The notes: generated by a model not told the origin, from the letters alone. A DNA stretch of 64,000 nucleotides from JAHIYU01 sp964476155 (GCA_964476155.1 CAYYYS010000002.1:62001-126000); one strand, 5' to 3'. Counted from the stretch's first letter, positions 17,101-26,285 are shown. Translations and numbers: made by a program.

Positions 17101-18900
17101 GCCGCGTTGCTGCTGGAGCAGGCCCGGGCGTCGTCGCTGGTGCTCATGCGCGACGAGACGGGTGTCTACCTGGGGACACTGATCCCCGTCGATCTGTCTG
17201 ATGTGACTCCCGACAGCGACAGCGATGATCTGGATGTCGGCCTGCACGGCCCGGTGACCCGCAACCGCCACGGTTTCTTTTTCTACCGTCAGCTGATCAC
17301 CACCGATCTGATGGTCGGGTTGGGCGAGGTGGTCCAGGGCGAGGCGACCTTCTATCTGGGTGGCGAGGCGATTCTGGCCAGTCATCCCGAACACATTTTC
17401 ACCGGCCGCACGTCGCTCCTGTTGCCGACGGATTCGCTGGCCGATCTGAGCCATGCTCCGGGCGGCATCCATCTGCGGCCGACCGCGGGCAACCCCCACG
17501 CCTGGACCGGCATGTTGACCCTGCCGACGATGCTGAACAGTCCCGACGCGCACCAACTCAGCGCCGCCGGTGTTCCGGGCGTACTGGCGGTGAGCTTCTC
17601 GGCCCGCGAACGCGACGTCACGGGTCAAAGGGAGCGCACGGTCCTTTTCCTGGCCGGCTTGGCGACGCTGATTTTTCTGACCGCCACCCTGTTGGCGCTG
17701 GTCTTGACCTGGAAGATCTTCGATCCGGTACGCGTCCTCGTGAATGCCACGCGGCGGTTGGCCGCGGGCGATTACTCGGCCCCTCTGCCCGAACGCGGCA
17801 GCGACGAGGTAGGCACCCTCAGCGCGACCTTCGGCGCCATGCGCGATGAACTGAGCGACACCCAGCGGGCCCTGGCCGAGCGTGAACGTTTTCTGGCGCG
17901 CCTGCTCGAGCGTGTGCCGGTGGGGGTCGCGGTCTTCGACGCCGACGAGGCGGTGGTGACCGTCAATCCCGCGGCCCGCGCCATGATCGACGATTACTTT
18001 GCGGACGCGTCGGGTGATGCGGACGAGCGCGCTCACCTGCTGCTCGCGGGTTTCCGCCGCGAGGTCCCCGGCGGCGAGGGGGAGGCCGAGCTCGCCGCCC
18101 TGGACGGCCGACGAACCCTGCGCGGGCGACTGGCGCCCCTGCGTCTGCCCGACGACCGTACCGACCGCATGCTGGTCTTCGAGGATGTGACCGAGTTCCT
18201 GGACAACAAGCGTCTGGCCCTGAGCGCCCAGCTCGCCCGGCAGGTGGCCCACGAGGTCAAGAACCCCCTGACACCCATCCAGCTGTCGGTCCAGTTCCTG
18301 CGCCAGGCTTTTCACGACGGCGCCGAGAACATGGACGAGATCGTCGATTCCACGGTGCGTCAGGTGCTGGAACAGGTAGAGCTGCTGCGGTCGATAGCCA
18401 CGGAATTCAGCCTGCTCGGCCGGCCCGAGGATCTGGACTGCACCAGTCTGTCCTTCCCCGAACTGGTCGATGACGTGATCGCCCGCTATCGCGTCGGTGA
18501 AGGGGCGGACGGGCTACCCGGCCTAGTGGTCAATCATGTGGCCGGTGACGTGCCTCCCGTGCTGGCTCACGCGGAGTCGCTGGCCAAGGTCGTGGCCAAT
18601 CTCATGGAGAACAGTCTGCAGGCGGCCGGCGAGGCGCGACCCTTGCAACTGGGGATCGATTGGCGCGTAGACTCCGCATCGATCACGCTGTTGTGGACGG
18701 ACAACGGTCCGGGATTGGCGCCCGAAGTGGCCGACCGCCTGTTCGATCTGTATTTTTCCACGAAGAGCCAGGGTACCGGGCTGGGCTTGCCGATCTGCCG
18801 CAACCTGCTGTCCCGCATGAATGGTGACATCGCGCTGAGCAACCGTGTGGACGGATCCGGCGCCCTGGTCGAGATCACGTTGCCGCGAGCCGACACCTGA
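14149..18900 (+). CDS. Giant membrane histidine kinase, NtrY-like
   Basis: A 1583-residue sensor kinase, about twice the size of ordinary NtrY. ATG 14149 is preceded by AGGAGG. Residues 1-80 hold three hydrophobic helices; several more lie around 290-330, 420-470 and 500-590, then a long non-cytoplasmic stretch, further helices near 840-890 and 1165-1190, a HAMP domain from about 1185 (IFDPVRVLVNATRRLAAGD), a PAS region (LLERVPVGVAVFDADEAV), a HisKA site with His 1368 in QVAHEVKNPLTPIQLS, and an ATPase domain (NLMENSLQAA, DNGPGLAPEVADRLF, GTGLGLPICRNL). The HEVKNPLTPIQLS box is typical of NtrY-class kinases. No response regulator is adjacent; DUF4159/DUF4175 genes follow instead. Signal unknown. 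Confidence 0.85.
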   Translation: MTPKRINLPSLAILIVLLVQGAAFIRALRSGSGGDVTTVFWLSTLAVLTIVLVYRRTSPIRRSGLALLLIVQILLLVSGLAALSLHQRDPETWALAQRAELEPRIRDIQELVPRLPALVDSLLTTTVEPEATLSAMVLNWRQDIVPGQRFPLSLALWQDGERTGWTNNLEPFPGDGLPDVRERPQVARGRSGWYLRGSVTCPDGLLEWQIRLAASVGTTDGAPATGEVRGQVVLASEPTRGRWHGTAEHGLRYTTDIALETAPSDMELPLLRLTASVPPLRAFHQKMAVRVALIRLVLWGVALAGACWWLGGGVWLLAGLWIARAGWAVADLFVRVQSVLTRSYLETGPRDLSSLLDPAYFGSGWGGGLYATTLDAVLTGLLLAVTSWMVGRTIRTVDVGGVQTGGVARRLQPLVFAVLAVVLFLIQDRIVHEIVANANPRLIGPKVPLRFASFWGLHLALLASGMAVTGLLVGLAARLRRASRRSAGIVVLLAMVALALLAGPWLPFWSRLTLPPLVLLLWWGTGLLPAGDSTMRRLIWLLPVLVAAFWNYLACGHAYQDGTRSWLLRKSADIVEPQHDWVSFLMEDLLGELAAAEAEREITPGAHAVEAAELWQNWSAFALWQEVGIDDLGLPCRVEIIDEDGATASLFASGFFRDYGYEATERGEWTVGRPVTPRPGHSLNTYLQTERRRFTDGEERILRGEVERLAGNGWLSLELPVQSFRTRTLLDQLAGERLVGDTRGYLPRLEVDQPLLMLRSDGRGWRGTGGADLPDHGSEDAVVSLRSGAREWGMVSAAGEGHLCLWRDDVAAADVETEGGGFLLGVRIPTLSDRLLDFSRLILLDLLLLLFLGGGLLAVVSLVKWRRPFMLGFQARFLVVSLVLGLLPLLLAGTFIDRLSREWLADASRTDTREGLEAAGEQLHGLLSEQARALAGSDYIAGLLSSRLAGERPLGPFSSRQAMVFAAAGDLLLDETLSDLDVDEAALLLEQARASSLVLMRDETGVYLGTLIPVDLSDVTPDSDSDDLDVGLHGPVTRNRHGFFFYRQLITTDLMVGLGEVVQGEATFYLGGEAILASHPEHIFTGRTSLLLPTDSLADLSHAPGGIHLRPTAGNPHAWTGMLTLPTMLNSPDAHQLSAAGVPGVLAVSFSARERDVTGQRERTVLFLAGLATLIFLTATLLALVLTWKIFDPVRVLVNATRRLAAGDYSAPLPERGSDEVGTLSATFGAMRDELSDTQRALAERERFLARLLERVPVGVAVFDADEAVVTVNPAARAMIDDYFADASGDADERAHLLLAGFRREVPGGEGEAELAALDGRRTLRGRLAPLRLPDDRTDRMLVFEDVTEFLDNKRLALSAQLARQVAHEVKNPLTPIQLSVQFLRQAFHDGAENMDEIVDSTVRQVLEQVELLRSIATEFSLLGRPEDLDCTSLSFPELVDDVIARYRVGEGADGLPGLVVNHVAGDVPPVLAHAESLAKVVANLMENSLQAAGEARPLQLGIDWRVDSASITLLWTDNGPGLAPEVADRLFDLYFSTKSQGTGLGLPICRNLLSRMNGDIALSNRVDGSGALVEITLPRADT

Positions 18901-18919
18901 CGGGGGATTCGATCATACC

Positions 18920-19579
18920 GTGAAACGCACGCTTCAAATGCTCATCATCCTCGTTCTGACGGTGCCGGTCCTGTCGATCGCGTCCGATGAGGTGACTATC
19001 GCCCGTCTGCGCTATGGGGGTGGGGGCGACTGGTACTGCGATCCGGGATCGCTGGCCAATTGGCTGGTCGCCTTCAATCAGCGCACGGGCGTATCCGTCG
19101 CGCCCGCGCCCGTGGTGGTGAGCCTGGACAGCGAGGACCTGTACCGCTACCCGATGCTCTACCTGTCGGGACACGGGCGGATCGCCCTGGACGAGGGGGA
19201 GGTTCGCGAGTTGCGTCGATATCTGGAGTCTGGCGGCTTCCTCTACGCGGACGACAACTACGGGCTGGACACGTCTTTCCGGGATCTCATGGCGCAGGTC
19301 TTTCCCGATGACTCCCTGACGCCGATCGGATCGGAACATCCGATCTACCATTGTTTTTATGACCTGCCCGGTTTGCCCAAGATCCACGCCCATGACGGGG
19401 ATCCGGCCCAGGGCTTCGGTATCGCTCGCGACGGCCGCTTGCTCGTCTACTACAGCTGGTCCAGTGATATCGGTGATGGACTCGAATCGCCGGAAGTGCA
19501 TGGCGACCCGCCCGCTGTTCGTGAAGCGGCTGCGCGCATGGCCACCAACATCCTGATGTACGCGTTGACCCGTCCCTGA
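18920..19579 (+). CDS. DUF4159 exported protein
   Basis: A 219-residue protein with a signal peptide (TLQMLIILVLTVPVLSIAS). It matches the DUF4159 pattern: FTIARLRYGGGGDWY-like opening (here VTIARLRYGGGGDWYCDP), LVAFNQRTGVSV, YPMLYLSGHGRIALDEGEV, LESGGFLYADDNYG, FPDDSLTPIGSEHPIYHCF and YSWSSDIGDGLE. The family has a glutamine-amidotransferase-like fold without known activity and often sits beside DUF58/MoxR or DUF4175 genes. GTG 18920 gives the signal peptide; an in-frame reading upstream belongs to the kinase gene region. It lies 11 bases before the DUF4175 gene. Confidence 0.8.
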   Translation: MKRTLQMLIILVLTVPVLSIASDEVTIARLRYGGGGDWYCDPGSLANWLVAFNQRTGVSVAPAPVVVSLDSEDLYRYPMLYLSGHGRIALDEGEVRELRRYLESGGFLYADDNYGLDTSFRDLMAQVFPDDSLTPIGSEHPIYHCFYDLPGLPKIHAHDGDPAQGFGIARDGRLLVYYSWSSDIGDGLESPEVHGDPPAVREAAARMATNILMYALTRP

Positions 19580-19589
19580 GAGGTTCCCT

Positions 19590-22500
19590 TTGTCCTCACC
19601 CGAGCAAGGCCGCAGGTTCAAGACGGTGCTGAAACGGCACCTCGCCGTTGTGCGCCGCCGTCTGCTCGGTCAGGGCGTTCTGCTCGCGGCGACCGGTGTA
19701 CTCACGCTGGTTGTCCTGCTGGCCCTGCTGGTCGGGTGGTCGGGTGTGGTGCCGGTTTGGGCCAAGTCCGCCTGTAGCCTCATGGCCCTCGGTGGCGCGA
19801 TGTGGCTCGTGTGGGAAGTGCTGCTGCGGCCGTTGCGTCGCGTGGGCCGACTGCGGCGGTTCACCGGACGCCTCGACGCTTTCGGCGGGCATCGCAACGT
19901 GCTGGTGGCGGCCGAGGAGGCTTTGCGACAACCAGAGCGTTGGCGGGGCCCCGACGTGCTCGCGGGTTGCGTGGAGCGCTTGTTCGACGACGCGGTCGAC
20001 CGGGTGGATCGTCTCCATGCGGCCGATACGCTCGGACTGCCGCGATGGTGGCCCGTGCTCCTGATCGCTGCGGGCTTGACCGTGATGATCGGCACGGGGT
20101 TTTGGCTCAACAATTCCGAGGTCAAGCGTGGCGCGGAGCGGCTGCTGACACCCCTGCGTGTGGAAGGACGGCCTCCCGCCGCCGGTCTGCATCTGGAGAC
20201 GATGCCGGTCGAGGCGGTCGCCGGCGGCGAGACATGCGTCTCCGCGGTGGATTTCGGCACGCCCCGGGGGCCGGTGATCTGCGAGATCAGGTCGGGCCGT
20301 GGCGCTTGGGAGAGTCTGGATACGGAACTGGAGCCGTCGTGGCGACAGCGCCCCTTCGGCCGGTACACCGCCGTGTTGAAGGATCTCGATACCGATCTGC
20401 AGATCCGCTTTACACGCGACGGCCTGTACTCCGACGTTGGCCAGTTGCGGGTGTTGCATCCGCCCCTGTTGACCACGCTCGCCGTTGAAATCAGGCCTCC
20501 CGCGTACACCGGCCTGCCGTCCCAGACCCTGTCGCCGGCGCCGGCGTCGTTGGAAGTGCTGGCCCATAGCCGCCTGCTTTGGCGGGGACGCGCCAACCAG
20601 GAGGTAGCCAGCGCCGAAATAGTGACGACCGCGGGTGACACGATGATCTGGGAGGTGTCGGGCGATTCGATCCGCACCGACATGATCATCACCCGGCCGC
20701 AGGCCTGGCGGCTGCACCTGGCGGATGATCGCGGTCTCACGTCCATGCCGCGGGTCCTCTATGACGTGTCCGTACGCCGTGACGAGGCGCCGCGCGTCAC
20801 ACTCAAGCGCGATCGTCATGACGGATTGATGCCGGGGGACGGTGTGTTGGACCTGTCGGTACTGGCCGACGACGACTTCGGCGTGGCCGGCCTGGATCTG
20901 CTCCTGCGCCGCGAAGTGGCGGACCAGGCTGTTGCGGACACGACCTGGTATCGCGTGCCCATGGTGCCGCAGGCCAGCGGGTGTGGCGCGGACGCCGAGA
21001 CGGTGCTCGGACCGGTCACCCTGCGACTGGACGGTCCCGACTCCGCCGCGATCCAGACGCGTCTGGCGCTGGGCATGGTCCTCGACGCCTCGGGCCTCGA
21101 GTTGCTGCCCGGCGATGTGTTGGCTCTTGCGGCCGAGGCCCGTGACAATCGTCGCCCTGGTCCACCGGCGCGCGGTCGTTCGCGGGTGTTGCGTCTCTTT
21201 CTCCCGTCGGCGGCGGACCTGCTGGCCGCGCAGGTGGCGACCGAAGCCGAACGTCTCACCGACCTTGACGACTTGCGTCGACGCAGCAACACGGTCGCCG
21301 AAGAGCTGAAACGCATCGAGCGCGAGCTGAAGAAGAATCCGGACCCCGATTTTGCCCGTCGCCAGGAGATCGATGAGACCCTGTCTCGTCAGCAGGCCAT
21401 GCAGGAGGAGCTGGAAAAACTCACCGGCGACCTGCGGCGCGATCTGGAGGAGGCCGCGTCGCGCAATCTGGCATCCACCGCGATGATCGATCGCATGGAA
21501 CGCGTGGCCGAGTTGATGGACGAGATGAACAACGAGGCCCTCGATCGCCTGCGCGAGCAACTGAAACAGGCCGTGGCCGAACTGAGTGAGCAGGACATCC
21601 GCGACGCCATGGCCGACGTGGCCAGACGTCAGCAGGAATTCCTGGACAAGCTCGACCGCACCATCGCCCTGCTGGAGGAGCTCAAACGCGAACAGGAGCT
21701 TTCCGGCATGGCCGCGGTGCTCGAGGAGATGATGAAGTGCCAGGAGGAACTGCTCGCCCCCGAGTCCGACGCCGAAACTTCGTCAGGCGAGGCGTCGGCG
21801 GAGAAGCAGGACGAGCTGGCCGATGAATTGGCGGCCCTCCGCGAGCAGATGGCCGAAGCCCTGGCGAATCTGGAAGAATCGAGCGAACAGTCGCCGTCCC
21901 CGTCGGACGAAGCCATGCGCGAAGCGCTCGAGGAAGCGCTGCAGGAATTGTCCGAGGGGGATCTGCAGGAAGCCATGAAGAGGGCCGCGGAGGAAATGCG
22001 TGAGTCGAGCGGAGAGTGCGGATCCTCCGATGCCGGCCACGAGGCCATGCGTCAGCTGGCGTCGCTGTATCATATCCTCCTGGAGGGTCAGCAGGGCATG
22101 CAGATGTCCATGCAGAACTACGCAGTCGATACCATGCGCCGCCTCGCGCACGATTTGCTCGAGATCTCACGGCGCCAGGAGACGTTGGCCGGCAAGATCC
22201 CGGCCAACCTGCGCGACGTGCGCGCGCCCGAGCTGCCTCGCGAAGAGCAGCGACTGTTACGCGCCATGGTGGTCTTGCGCGAGGGGTTGGAGGCGGCCCT
22301 GGGCGCTTCGGGGAAGTTGCCGTTCCGGCTCCTGGACAGTCTGGACGGTGCAGCGGACACCTTGCAGCGGACCGTCGGTCAGCTCGAGGCCGGTTACGGA
22401 CGCCAGGCCGGCGATACGTCCCGCTCGGCCCTGGCCGATATCAACCGGTTGGTCATCCAGTTGCTGACCAGTGCCCAGATGCAGGGCCAGGGTGGTAGTT

Positions 22501-23105
22501 GCAACATGCCCATGCCCTCGCTCGGGCAGCAGCTGGGGGAGATGGCTCGCGAGCAGGCCGGCCTGAACGGGATCACCGAGGAAATGAAACGTCAACTGGC
22601 TCAGCAGCAGCGCGAGGGACAGGAAGCCCGGTCGGGCATGCAGCGTTTGCAGAGCGAACAACAGGGACTGGCCCGGCAGATGCGCGAAGCGGCCGAGCTC
22701 GAGCGCGAACAATCCCCGGGAGAGCGCTTGCTGGGTGATCTTGACCAACTAGCCAGCGACATGGAGCGGATTGCGGACGACCTGGGGCGGGGACAGGTCG
22801 ACGAGGCGGTGCTGCGCCGGCAGGAGCGCATCCTGAGTCGTATGCTGGACGCCCATAATTCGGTGCGCCGGCGCGATTATGCCCGCAGGCGTGAAAGCCG
22901 GACGGGGGAAGAGCTCTTCGTGCGTCAGATCGGCGAAACGGATGTGGGCGAGTCCGAGCAGCCGGACGCCCCCTGGCAGCTCCGGCAAGAACAAATCGAA
23001 AAAGTGCCGCCCGAATATCGTGACCTGGTGCGGCGGTATTTTCAGGCTTTGCGCACTCTCGAAGATGCGGGGCGTGTTTCCACGGCGCCGGGAGGTGGCT
23101 CATGA
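19590..23105 (+). CDS. DUF4175-family membrane protein with long coiled coil
   Basis: An 1171-residue protein. Two or three N-terminal transmembrane helices (about 27-75 and 150-170) are followed by an extracytoplasmic Ig-like region with the family's PPAYTGLPSQTL motif, then from about residue 540 a very long Glu/Arg/Gln-rich helical part (ELKRIERELKKNP, MRQLASLYHILLEGQQGMQ) with predicted coiled coil. This order is that of DUF4175 proteins. Start TTG 19590 follows GAGAGG; GTG codons further in are alternatives. The stop overlaps the next gene's ATG. Neighbouring DUF4159 and TPR genes suggest an envelope-associated complex. Function not established. Confidence 0.75.
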   Translation: MSSPEQGRRFKTVLKRHLAVVRRRLLGQGVLLAATGVLTLVVLLALLVGWSGVVPVWAKSACSLMALGGAMWLVWEVLLRPLRRVGRLRRFTGRLDAFGGHRNVLVAAEEALRQPERWRGPDVLAGCVERLFDDAVDRVDRLHAADTLGLPRWWPVLLIAAGLTVMIGTGFWLNNSEVKRGAERLLTPLRVEGRPPAAGLHLETMPVEAVAGGETCVSAVDFGTPRGPVICEIRSGRGAWESLDTELEPSWRQRPFGRYTAVLKDLDTDLQIRFTRDGLYSDVGQLRVLHPPLLTTLAVEIRPPAYTGLPSQTLSPAPASLEVLAHSRLLWRGRANQEVASAEIVTTAGDTMIWEVSGDSIRTDMIITRPQAWRLHLADDRGLTSMPRVLYDVSVRRDEAPRVTLKRDRHDGLMPGDGVLDLSVLADDDFGVAGLDLLLRREVADQAVADTTWYRVPMVPQASGCGADAETVLGPVTLRLDGPDSAAIQTRLALGMVLDASGLELLPGDVLALAAEARDNRRPGPPARGRSRVLRLFLPSAADLLAAQVATEAERLTDLDDLRRRSNTVAEELKRIERELKKNPDPDFARRQEIDETLSRQQAMQEELEKLTGDLRRDLEEAASRNLASTAMIDRMERVAELMDEMNNEALDRLREQLKQAVAELSEQDIRDAMADVARRQQEFLDKLDRTIALLEELKREQELSGMAAVLEEMMKCQEELLAPESDAETSSGEASAEKQDELADELAALREQMAEALANLEESSEQSPSPSDEAMREALEEALQELSEGDLQEAMKRAAEEMRESSGECGSSDAGHEAMRQLASLYHILLEGQQGMQMSMQNYAVDTMRRLAHDLLEISRRQETLAGKIPANLRDVRAPELPREEQRLLRAMVVLREGLEAALGASGKLPFRLLDSLDGAADTLQRTVGQLEAGYGRQAGDTSRSALADINRLVIQLLTSAQMQGQGGSCNMPMPSLGQQLGEMAREQAGLNGITEEMKRQLAQQQREGQEARSGMQRLQSEQQGLARQMREAAELEREQSPGERLLGDLDQLASDMERIADDLGRGQVDEAVLRRQERILSRMLDAHNSVRRRDYARRRESRTGEELFVRQIGETDVGESEQPDAPWQLRQEQIEKVPPEYRDLVRRYFQALRTLEDAGRVSTAPGGGS

Positions 23106-25009
23106 GCCGTCGTCTCACCCTGTGCGGATTCACGTTGCTGGCGCTGTTGATGAGCGGGTCTGCGGACCTGGCCATCGCCCAGGTGGAGCGACTGCCGGCA
23201 CCGGGACGACTCATCAATCACGCCACTCCCTGGCGGTCACGTCTGCTCGAGGTCGACCGCTTGCTGCGCATCGGCAGCTACAGCCGCGCGGCCAGCGTCC
23301 TGGACGAAGTGGCGGCCCTCGGTGCGCCCGAGGCCCAGGTGCGACGCTACCGGATCGACCTGTACACGGCGACGGGGGATCACGAAGCCGTTCTCGAACT
23401 CTGCCGTGCGGGTCTGCTCGATAAACCGACCCAGCCACGACTGCTGCGGTCCCAGGCCGTGTCGCAGATGGCTCTTGATCGTATCCCCGAGGCGAGGGTA
23501 TCCCTGAACGCCCTCTTCGCCGCCAGCCCCAACCGCGTGAGCAGTGTTGCCGACGCGATGCTTCTCTGGCGTGACGCCGGCCATCCCGAGGAAGGGCTCG
23601 CGCTATGCGACTCCCTGCGCGATGCGCGCGGCGACCCGCGTATCTTCATGCGGCAGCGCGCAGCCTGTCTATTGGACCTGTCCCGCGTCGAGGAGAGCAT
23701 GGCGGAGATCGCCATGGAGCTGAAACTCAGTCCCATGAACATGCCCATGGTACGCGAGGAACTGTGGGACCTGTTGGTCGAACCCACCGCGATCGCCAGC
23801 GCTATCGAAGCCCTGGCGGACGAGGACACCGACGTGCTGCGCGTGGTGCGTGCCGACCTGCTCTTGTTGCTGGGACGCAACGACGAAGCCCTGGCGGCCG
23901 TGGCGCCCCTGTACGGGAACCAGCGTGGGGTCGACACCCTGCTGCGGTACGCCACGAACCTGTCCCGTGAACTCATGGTGCGCGATGACCCCGTGCTGCG
24001 GACTTCGGCTACACGCTGGCTGATCGAGGTCTTTATGGAGCTGGTCACGGGAGAGCGGGTGCCCCGCAACCGGAGAGCGCGGGTCGCCAACCTGTTGGCC
24101 GGCGTGTGTGAGAACGCGTTGGGGCTTGGTTACCTGGACACCGACCCCGAGCGTGCGGCGGACGAACTCATCGCGGCGCTGGATCTGGTCAAGCGTTACA
24201 GCCCGGGATCGACCCGTCTCTATTCGGCGCAGATCCGTCTGGCGACACACACCCGGGACAACCTGGGCAAGCCGCGGGAAGCCGCGCGGCAGCTCGAGCG
24301 TTTGCTGGTGGATCTGGCCCTGCCCCTGGAGGGCGTGGCCCTGGCGCGGCTGGCCCTCGGCGAGTGTCTGCTCGCGGCCGACGATTCCGCCCGGGCCCGG
24401 GTGGTCCTGGACCGTCTCGGTCGCAACCCCCAGTTCAGTGACGCGGCGGGACATGCCCACTATCTGCTGGGTCGTCTCGATTTCGCCCAGGGCGCCTGGG
24501 AAAACGCCCGGGACCGGCTGGCCGCGGTGGCCCTGGACAACGCACGCGCCGACTATGCCAACGACGCCCTGGACATGGGGCTGCTTATCGCCGAGGAATT
24601 GATGAATCCGACCGGCGGGCCATCCCGGCTTCAGACCTACGCGTCCTGTATCTACTACGAATTGGCCCGGCGGCCTGATGATCACCGGACGGCCCTCGAG
24701 GACTTCATGGCCAAAGCCGTATCCGACACCCCGGGCGACGATCCTCTGCTCGATCGGGTCCGACTCGAATTGGCGGGGATCTACGCGAACGAAGGTCGCC
24801 TTGTGCCGGCCGCGGACCTCTGCGGCCGCGTGGCGCGGGAGCATCCGGACGGGCATCGCGCCGCCGCCGCCCTGTATCGGCAGGGCGCGTACCTGATTCA
24901 GGCCGGACGGGAGCGAGAGGGGCGCGAGGTCTGGGAGCGTTTGCTCGTCCAGTATCCGGACGCCCTGGAAACCGATGACACGCGCGAGAGACTGAGGAGC
25001 CTGCCTTGA
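23102..25009 (+). CDS. Exported TPR-repeat protein
   Basis: A 635-residue protein with a signal peptide (CGFTLLALLMSGSADLAIAQ) and helical repeats throughout, typical of tetratricopeptide scaffolds: for example SYSRAASVLDEVAALGAPEAQ, DEALAAVAPLYGNQ and, near the end, LVPAADLCGRVAREHPDGHRAAAALYRQGAYLI. Its ATG overlaps the DUF4175 stop and its own stop overlaps the next start, so the cluster is tightly co-translated. It probably works as a periplasmic scaffold for the neighbouring proteins; no enzymatic motif seen. Confidence 0.7.
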   Translation: MSRRLTLCGFTLLALLMSGSADLAIAQVERLPAPGRLINHATPWRSRLLEVDRLLRIGSYSRAASVLDEVAALGAPEAQVRRYRIDLYTATGDHEAVLELCRAGLLDKPTQPRLLRSQAVSQMALDRIPEARVSLNALFAASPNRVSSVADAMLLWRDAGHPEEGLALCDSLRDARGDPRIFMRQRAACLLDLSRVEESMAEIAMELKLSPMNMPMVREELWDLLVEPTAIASAIEALADEDTDVLRVVRADLLLLLGRNDEALAAVAPLYGNQRGVDTLLRYATNLSRELMVRDDPVLRTSATRWLIEVFMELVTGERVPRNRRARVANLLAGVCENALGLGYLDTDPERAADELIAALDLVKRYSPGSTRLYSAQIRLATHTRDNLGKPREAARQLERLLVDLALPLEGVALARLALGECLLAADDSARARVVLDRLGRNPQFSDAAGHAHYLLGRLDFAQGAWENARDRLAAVALDNARADYANDALDMGLLIAEELMNPTGGPSRLQTYASCIYYELARRPDDHRTALEDFMAKAVSDTPGDDPLLDRVRLELAGIYANEGRLVPAADLCGRVAREHPDGHRAAAALYRQGAYLIQAGREREGREVWERLLVQYPDALETDDTRERLRSLP

Positions 25010-26265
25010 TCCGGATCATCATGGGCCTTGTCGTCATTCTGGGATTCTGGCCGGCCGTCGCGTCGGCCCAGTGGTTGCTCGTCCCCATGGATTTCGTCCA
25101 GACCAACCACCTCAAGGCGTACGGGCAAGCGTTCTCCGTATTACAGGATGGAGGCGTCGTCAACTGGCTGCTCAACTACCGGGGCGGCAGCTTCATGATC
25201 ATGGATACGGCGAGCAACCGTCTGGGCGCCAGGTTGCGCGGCGTACGCTTCGAGGCGATCGGCGACGGCGAGGCGGAGAGTATTCGCGAAACCATCCGCG
25301 GCGCCAACATGGACGAGGTGCTGCTGGAAAAGCCGCCGCGCATCGCCGTCTACGTGCCGCCCAATTTCCAGCCCTGGGATGATGCGGTCACCCTGGCCCT
25401 GACCTACGCGGAAATCCCCTTCGAGACGGTCTTCGACGCGGACGTGCTGGCCGGGCGCCTGAACGAATACGATTGGCTCCATCTGCATCACGAGGATTTC
25501 ACGGGACAGTTCGGCAAGTTCTACTACGCGTTCGGCATGGCGCCCTGGTACCTGGAGCAGAAGGGGTTCATGGAGGATCTGGCCGACGCTTTGGGGTTCG
25601 CGGACGTCTGGCGCTTGAAACACGCGGTCGCCCTGGAGATCCGCAACTACGTCGAAGCGGGCGGCTTCCTCTTTGCCATGTGCTCGGCCACCGACACCAT
25701 CGACATCGCGTTGAGCTATCTGGGGTCGGACATCGTGCCGCCGGAAATCGACGGATCGCCCATGAGCACCAACCTTATCGAAACGCGTGACGACTCGCGC
25801 ACCTTCGCGTTCGAGGGCTTCAAGCTCGTGACCAACATCGCCGTTTACGAGTACTCGAACATCGACACCAGCGACTACTCGCGGCTGCGCGGCGCCGAAG
25901 GCGACTATTTCACCCTCTTCGACTTCGCCGCCAAGCACGACCCGGTGCCGACGATGCTCACCCAATGCCACGTGAACGTCATCAATGGTTTCATGGGGCA
26001 GACCACGGGTTTCAACGGCGACCTGCTCAAGCGGCATGTCATCGTGCTGGCACAGGTCGACGGTACCGACGAGGTGCGTTACCTGCACGGCAAGCGCGGC
26101 CAGGGCACCTTCACCTTCCTGGGTGGCCATGACCCCGAGGACTACCAGCACGCCGTCGGCGATCCGCCCACCGACCTCGACCTGTACCGGTCGTCGCCGG
26201 GTTATCGGCTTATCCTGAACAACGTGCTTTTTCCCGCAGCGAGGAAGAAACCGGAAAAGACGTAG
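25006..26265 (+). CDS. Exported protein of unknown function
   Basis: A 419-residue protein with a signal peptide (IIMGLVVILGFWPAVASAQ), starting at TTG 25006, which overlaps the TPR gene's stop. A conserved-looking core reads PRIAVYVPPNFQPWDDAVTLAL, DYDWLHLHHEDFTGQFGKF-like (here YDWLHLHHEDFTGQFGKF), VEAGGFLFAMCSATDTIDIAL and GKRGQGTFTFLGGHDPEDYQH. The PPNFQPWDDAV ... GGFLF ... FLGGHDPED layout resembles amidotransferase-fold proteins such as the DUF4159 protein four genes upstream, but I do not recognise the family. Similar proteins are sometimes labelled asparagine synthetase B in databases; nothing here supports that activity. It is the last gene of the DUF4159-DUF4175-TPR run. Confidence 0.6.
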   Translation: MIRIIMGLVVILGFWPAVASAQWLLVPMDFVQTNHLKAYGQAFSVLQDGGVVNWLLNYRGGSFMIMDTASNRLGARLRGVRFEAIGDGEAESIRETIRGANMDEVLLEKPPRIAVYVPPNFQPWDDAVTLALTYAEIPFETVFDADVLAGRLNEYDWLHLHHEDFTGQFGKFYYAFGMAPWYLEQKGFMEDLADALGFADVWRLKHAVALEIRNYVEAGGFLFAMCSATDTIDIALSYLGSDIVPPEIDGSPMSTNLIETRDDSRTFAFEGFKLVTNIAVYEYSNIDTSDYSRLRGAEGDYFTLFDFAAKHDPVPTMLTQCHVNVINGFMGQTTGFNGDLLKRHVIVLAQVDGTDEVRYLHGKRGQGTFTFLGGHDPEDYQHAVGDPPTDLDLYRSSPGYRLILNNVLFPAARKKPEKT

Positions 26266-26285
26266 CCTGTTTGACAGAGCACTAG
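26263..26285. repeat. Interspersed gene-end repeat, copy 1
   Basis: CTGTTTGACAGAGCACTAG at 26267-26285, preceded by TAGC. It spans the stop of the 25006 gene and the stop of the convergent CPBP gene. An identical 19-base core occurs at 40584-40602 in the same convergent setting. Confidence 0.7.
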
